The notes under the pieces: model-generated
What the model saw: only the letters and a program-made list of their open reading frames with translations
Database searches by the model: none
What the model was told of the DNA's origin: nothing
Translations under genes and position numbers: made by a program
In this document: positions 15,124-16,724 of the stretch, piece by piece
Numbering within the stretch: position 1 is the first letter of the stretch
Layout: each line of letters starts with the position of its first letter
NCBI GenBank assembly: GCA_013204125.1
Contig: JABMOP010000531.1
Span: forward strand, 1-16,724
Source of the DNA: Rhodospirillales bacterium
Lineage (GTDB): Bacteria; Pseudomonadota; Alphaproteobacteria; Rhodospirillales; UBA2165
DNA length: 16,724 bases
Direction: 5' to 3'

Positions 15124-16283
15124 TGCCGGCAAATCAGACAATGCCAAATTCGCCTTTGGTTGTATTGGCCGCTGGCGGCACCGGCGGGCACGTGTTTCCG
15201 GCCGAGGCTCTTGCCGTCGAACTTGGTTGCCGGGGGTGCCGGATGGCGCTGATAACCGACCGCCGGGGCGGTGCATTCGGGGGCCGCTTGGGCAAGATCG
15301 ATACCTATCGCGTGCGCGCCGGCGGTATTGCCGGCAAAGGCGCCTGGGACAAAATAAAAAGCGTTATCGAAATTCTGATCGGCACCCTTCAAGCCCACCG
15401 TATCTTGAAGCGGCTGAAACCGGATGTGGTTGTCGGGTTCGGCGGCTATGCCTCGGTCCCGCCGATGTTGGCGGCAAACTGGTTGCCGGCCAAAACGGCT
15501 CTCCATGAACAAAACGCCGTGCTCGGCCGCGCCAACCGCTTGCTCGCCGGGCGGGCGCAAAAACTTGCCACTTCGTTTGAAGAGGTCGCGGGCGTTCCGG
15601 AAAGCGTAGCGGAAGTTGTCCACACCGGCATGCCGGTGCGGACGGCGGTAACGAATTTGCGAAATATCGACTATCCGGTGGCGACCGGCGACGGCGGTCT
15701 TACCTTGGTGGTGTTTGGCGGTAGCCAGGGGGCAAGTGTCTTTTCCCGCATCGTTCCAGATGCGTTGTCGCGCCTTGATGAAAATTTGCGCGCCCGGATA
15801 AAAGTTGTTCAGCAATGCCGGCCGGACGAACGATCAGCACTGGAAAACACCTATCAGAAAATGAACATGGACGCCGAAGTGGCGGCATTTTTCGATGATA
15901 TGCCTGCCCGCATTGCCGCCGCCCATTTGGTTATTTGTCGGTCCGGCGCATCGACAATTGCCGAGTTGACGACCATCGGACGGCCATCAATTTTGGTGCC
16001 TTATCCATTCTCGGCGGATGACCATCAGACCAATAACGCCCACGCGGTCGATGCGGCAGGTGGCGGCTGGCTGATGCCGGAGACAACGTTCACCGCCCAG
16101 GCCTTGGCCGAACGCTTGGGCGCGTTGTTCGGCGCGCCGCGCATACTTGAAAACGCCGCCGCCGCCGCCAAGGTTTTTGGGCGGCCCGACGCAGCCGAAC
16201 GGCTGGCCGATATGGTGTGCGGTCTGTTGCCGGACGGCGGCGCTAATCTGATCGCCAATCCGGCGATGGAGGTGGCCCAATGA
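15120..16283 (+). CDS. murG: Lipid II synthase MurG (GlcNAc transferase)
   Basis: A peripheral membrane GT28 transferase on the cytoplasmic face that adds GlcNAc from UDP-GlcNAc to lipid I, giving lipid II. The 387-residue protein has the N-terminal glycine loop LAAGGTGGHVFPAEAL (residues 16-31), VVGFGGYASVPPMLAA and LHEQNAVLGRANRLLA. Next come the second glycine loop VVFGGSQGASVFS, the UDP-GlcNAc site VICRSGASTIAELTTIGRPSILVPYP, and DDHQTNNAHAVDAAGGGWL. The ATG at 15120 overlaps the ftsW stop; a second ATG is the next codon and a third lies at 15141, so the exact start is uncertain within 8 codons. Its stop overlaps the murC ATG by 4 bases. Confidence 0.96.
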   Translation: MMPANQTMPNSPLVVLAAGGTGGHVFPAEALAVELGCRGCRMALITDRRGGAFGGRLGKIDTYRVRAGGIAGKGAWDKIKSVIEILIGTLQAHRILKRLKPDVVVGFGGYASVPPMLAANWLPAKTALHEQNAVLGRANRLLAGRAQKLATSFEEVAGVPESVAEVVHTGMPVRTAVTNLRNIDYPVATGDGGLTLVVFGGSQGASVFSRIVPDALSRLDENLRARIKVVQQCRPDERSALENTYQKMNMDAEVAAFFDDMPARIAAAHLVICRSGASTIAELTTIGRPSILVPYPFSADDHQTNNAHAVDAAGGGWLMPETTFTAQALAERLGALFGAPRILENAAAAAKVFGRPDAAERLADMVCGLLPDGGANLIANPAMEVAQ

Positions 16284-16724
16284 GCACGCTTCCCCTCGAT
16301 CTTGGGACCATCCATTTCGTCGGTATTGGCGGTATCGGCATGAGCGGTATTGCAGAAATTCTGCACAATCTTGGATATTCGGTGCAAGGCAGCGATGTAG
16401 CCGAAGGCGCCAATGTCGTGCGGTTGCGTGATATGGGAATTGAAGTCGCCGTTGGCCACGGGGCGGGCAATCTAGGCGATGCACGCGTCGTCGTTGTGTC
16501 TTCCGCCGTCGGGGCGGACAACGCGGAAGTTGTCGCCGCCCGCCAGAAATTCATCCCCGTCGTGCGCCGGGCCGAAATGCTCGGCGAATTGATGCGCCTT
16601 AAATGGTCTATCGCCGTCGGCGGCACGCACGGTAAAACAACGACAACATCGCTGGTCGCGGCGTTGCTTGATGCGGCGGACATGGATCCGACCGTCATCA
16701 ACGGCGGCATCATCAATGCCTAGG
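16280..16724 (+). CDS. murC: UDP-MurNAc:L-Ala ligase MurC, N-terminal part with in-frame TAG at window edge
   Basis: MurC adds L-alanine to UDP-MurNAc, the first step of stem peptide assembly. Only the first 147 codons of an expected roughly 460-480 are in the window. They show the Rossmann-like opening IHFVGIGGIGMSGIAEIL, YSVQGSDV, VVVSSAVGADN and the P-loop GGTHGKTTTTSLVAALL (Lys119), ending DPTVINGGIINA. The family continues here with Tyr-Gly (NGGIINAYG). The sequence instead reads TAG G in the final four bases, a stop where a TAC or TAT tyrosine codon is expected. One base at the very end of the window would explain it. I treat this as a normal murC cut by the window edge with a probable end error, not as a proven pseudogene. 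The ATG overlaps the murG stop. Confidence 0.9.

Noticed and set aside
14353..15276. Minus-strand ORF of 307 codons opposite ftsW and murG
   Set aside because: It is rich in Arg, Pro, His and Gln, typical of an antisense shadow, and it spans two well-supported overlapping genes.

Overview
The window is chromosomal DNA from an alphaproteobacterium, probably of a Rhodospirillales-like lineage. This is judged from the dcw gene order, the alphaproteobacterial style of the MraZ, MurF, MraY and FtsL sequences, a MurE with the meso-diaminopimelate signature DNPR, and moderately high GC. Lineage is an inference from sequence style only. I see no tRNA, rRNA, CRISPR array, insertion sequence or phage gene.

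The left part (1-3530) is a chain of genes all on the minus strand, read from right to left. It holds two tandem paralogous proteins with degenerate GGDEF-like and EAL-like domains (3530-2289 and 2254-956), a SYLF/Ysc84-domain lipoprotein (929-252), a possible 26-residue micro-lipoprotein (243-163), and the first 44 codons of glutaminyl-tRNA synthetase, glnS, which runs off the left edge (132-1). Gaps between these genes are 8 to 34 bases.

The middle (3531-5097) has a divergent intergenic region, a plus-strand UDP-glucuronate decarboxylase (UXS-type SDR, GTG start at 3808), and a 351-base intergenic region. The latter carries seven copies of a TGGG/TGGA box at exact 10-base spacing. This looks like an enlarged operator for MraZ, the first gene of the next cluster.

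The right part (5098-16724) is an almost gap-free division and cell wall (dcw) operon: mraZ, rsmH, ftsL, ftsI, murE, murF, mraY, murD, ftsW, murG and the start of murC. No gap exceeds 13 bases, and six junctions are 4-base ATGA or GTGA overlaps, so translation is probably coupled throughout. MurC, MurD, MurE and MurF build the UDP-MurNAc-pentapeptide. MraY and MurG make lipid I and lipid II. FtsW and FtsI polymerise and crosslink septal peptidoglycan, and FtsL links them to the divisome. RsmH methylates 16S rRNA and MraZ represses the operon.

Most of the window is a textbook dcw cluster. The parts worth a second look are the seven-box MraZ operator, the paired degenerate GGDEF/EAL proteins with a 12-codon mini-ORF bridging them, the micro-lipoprotein, the grouping of TTG/GTG starts in the mur genes, and an in-frame TAG in murC in the last four bases. 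The TAG is most likely an edge artefact.
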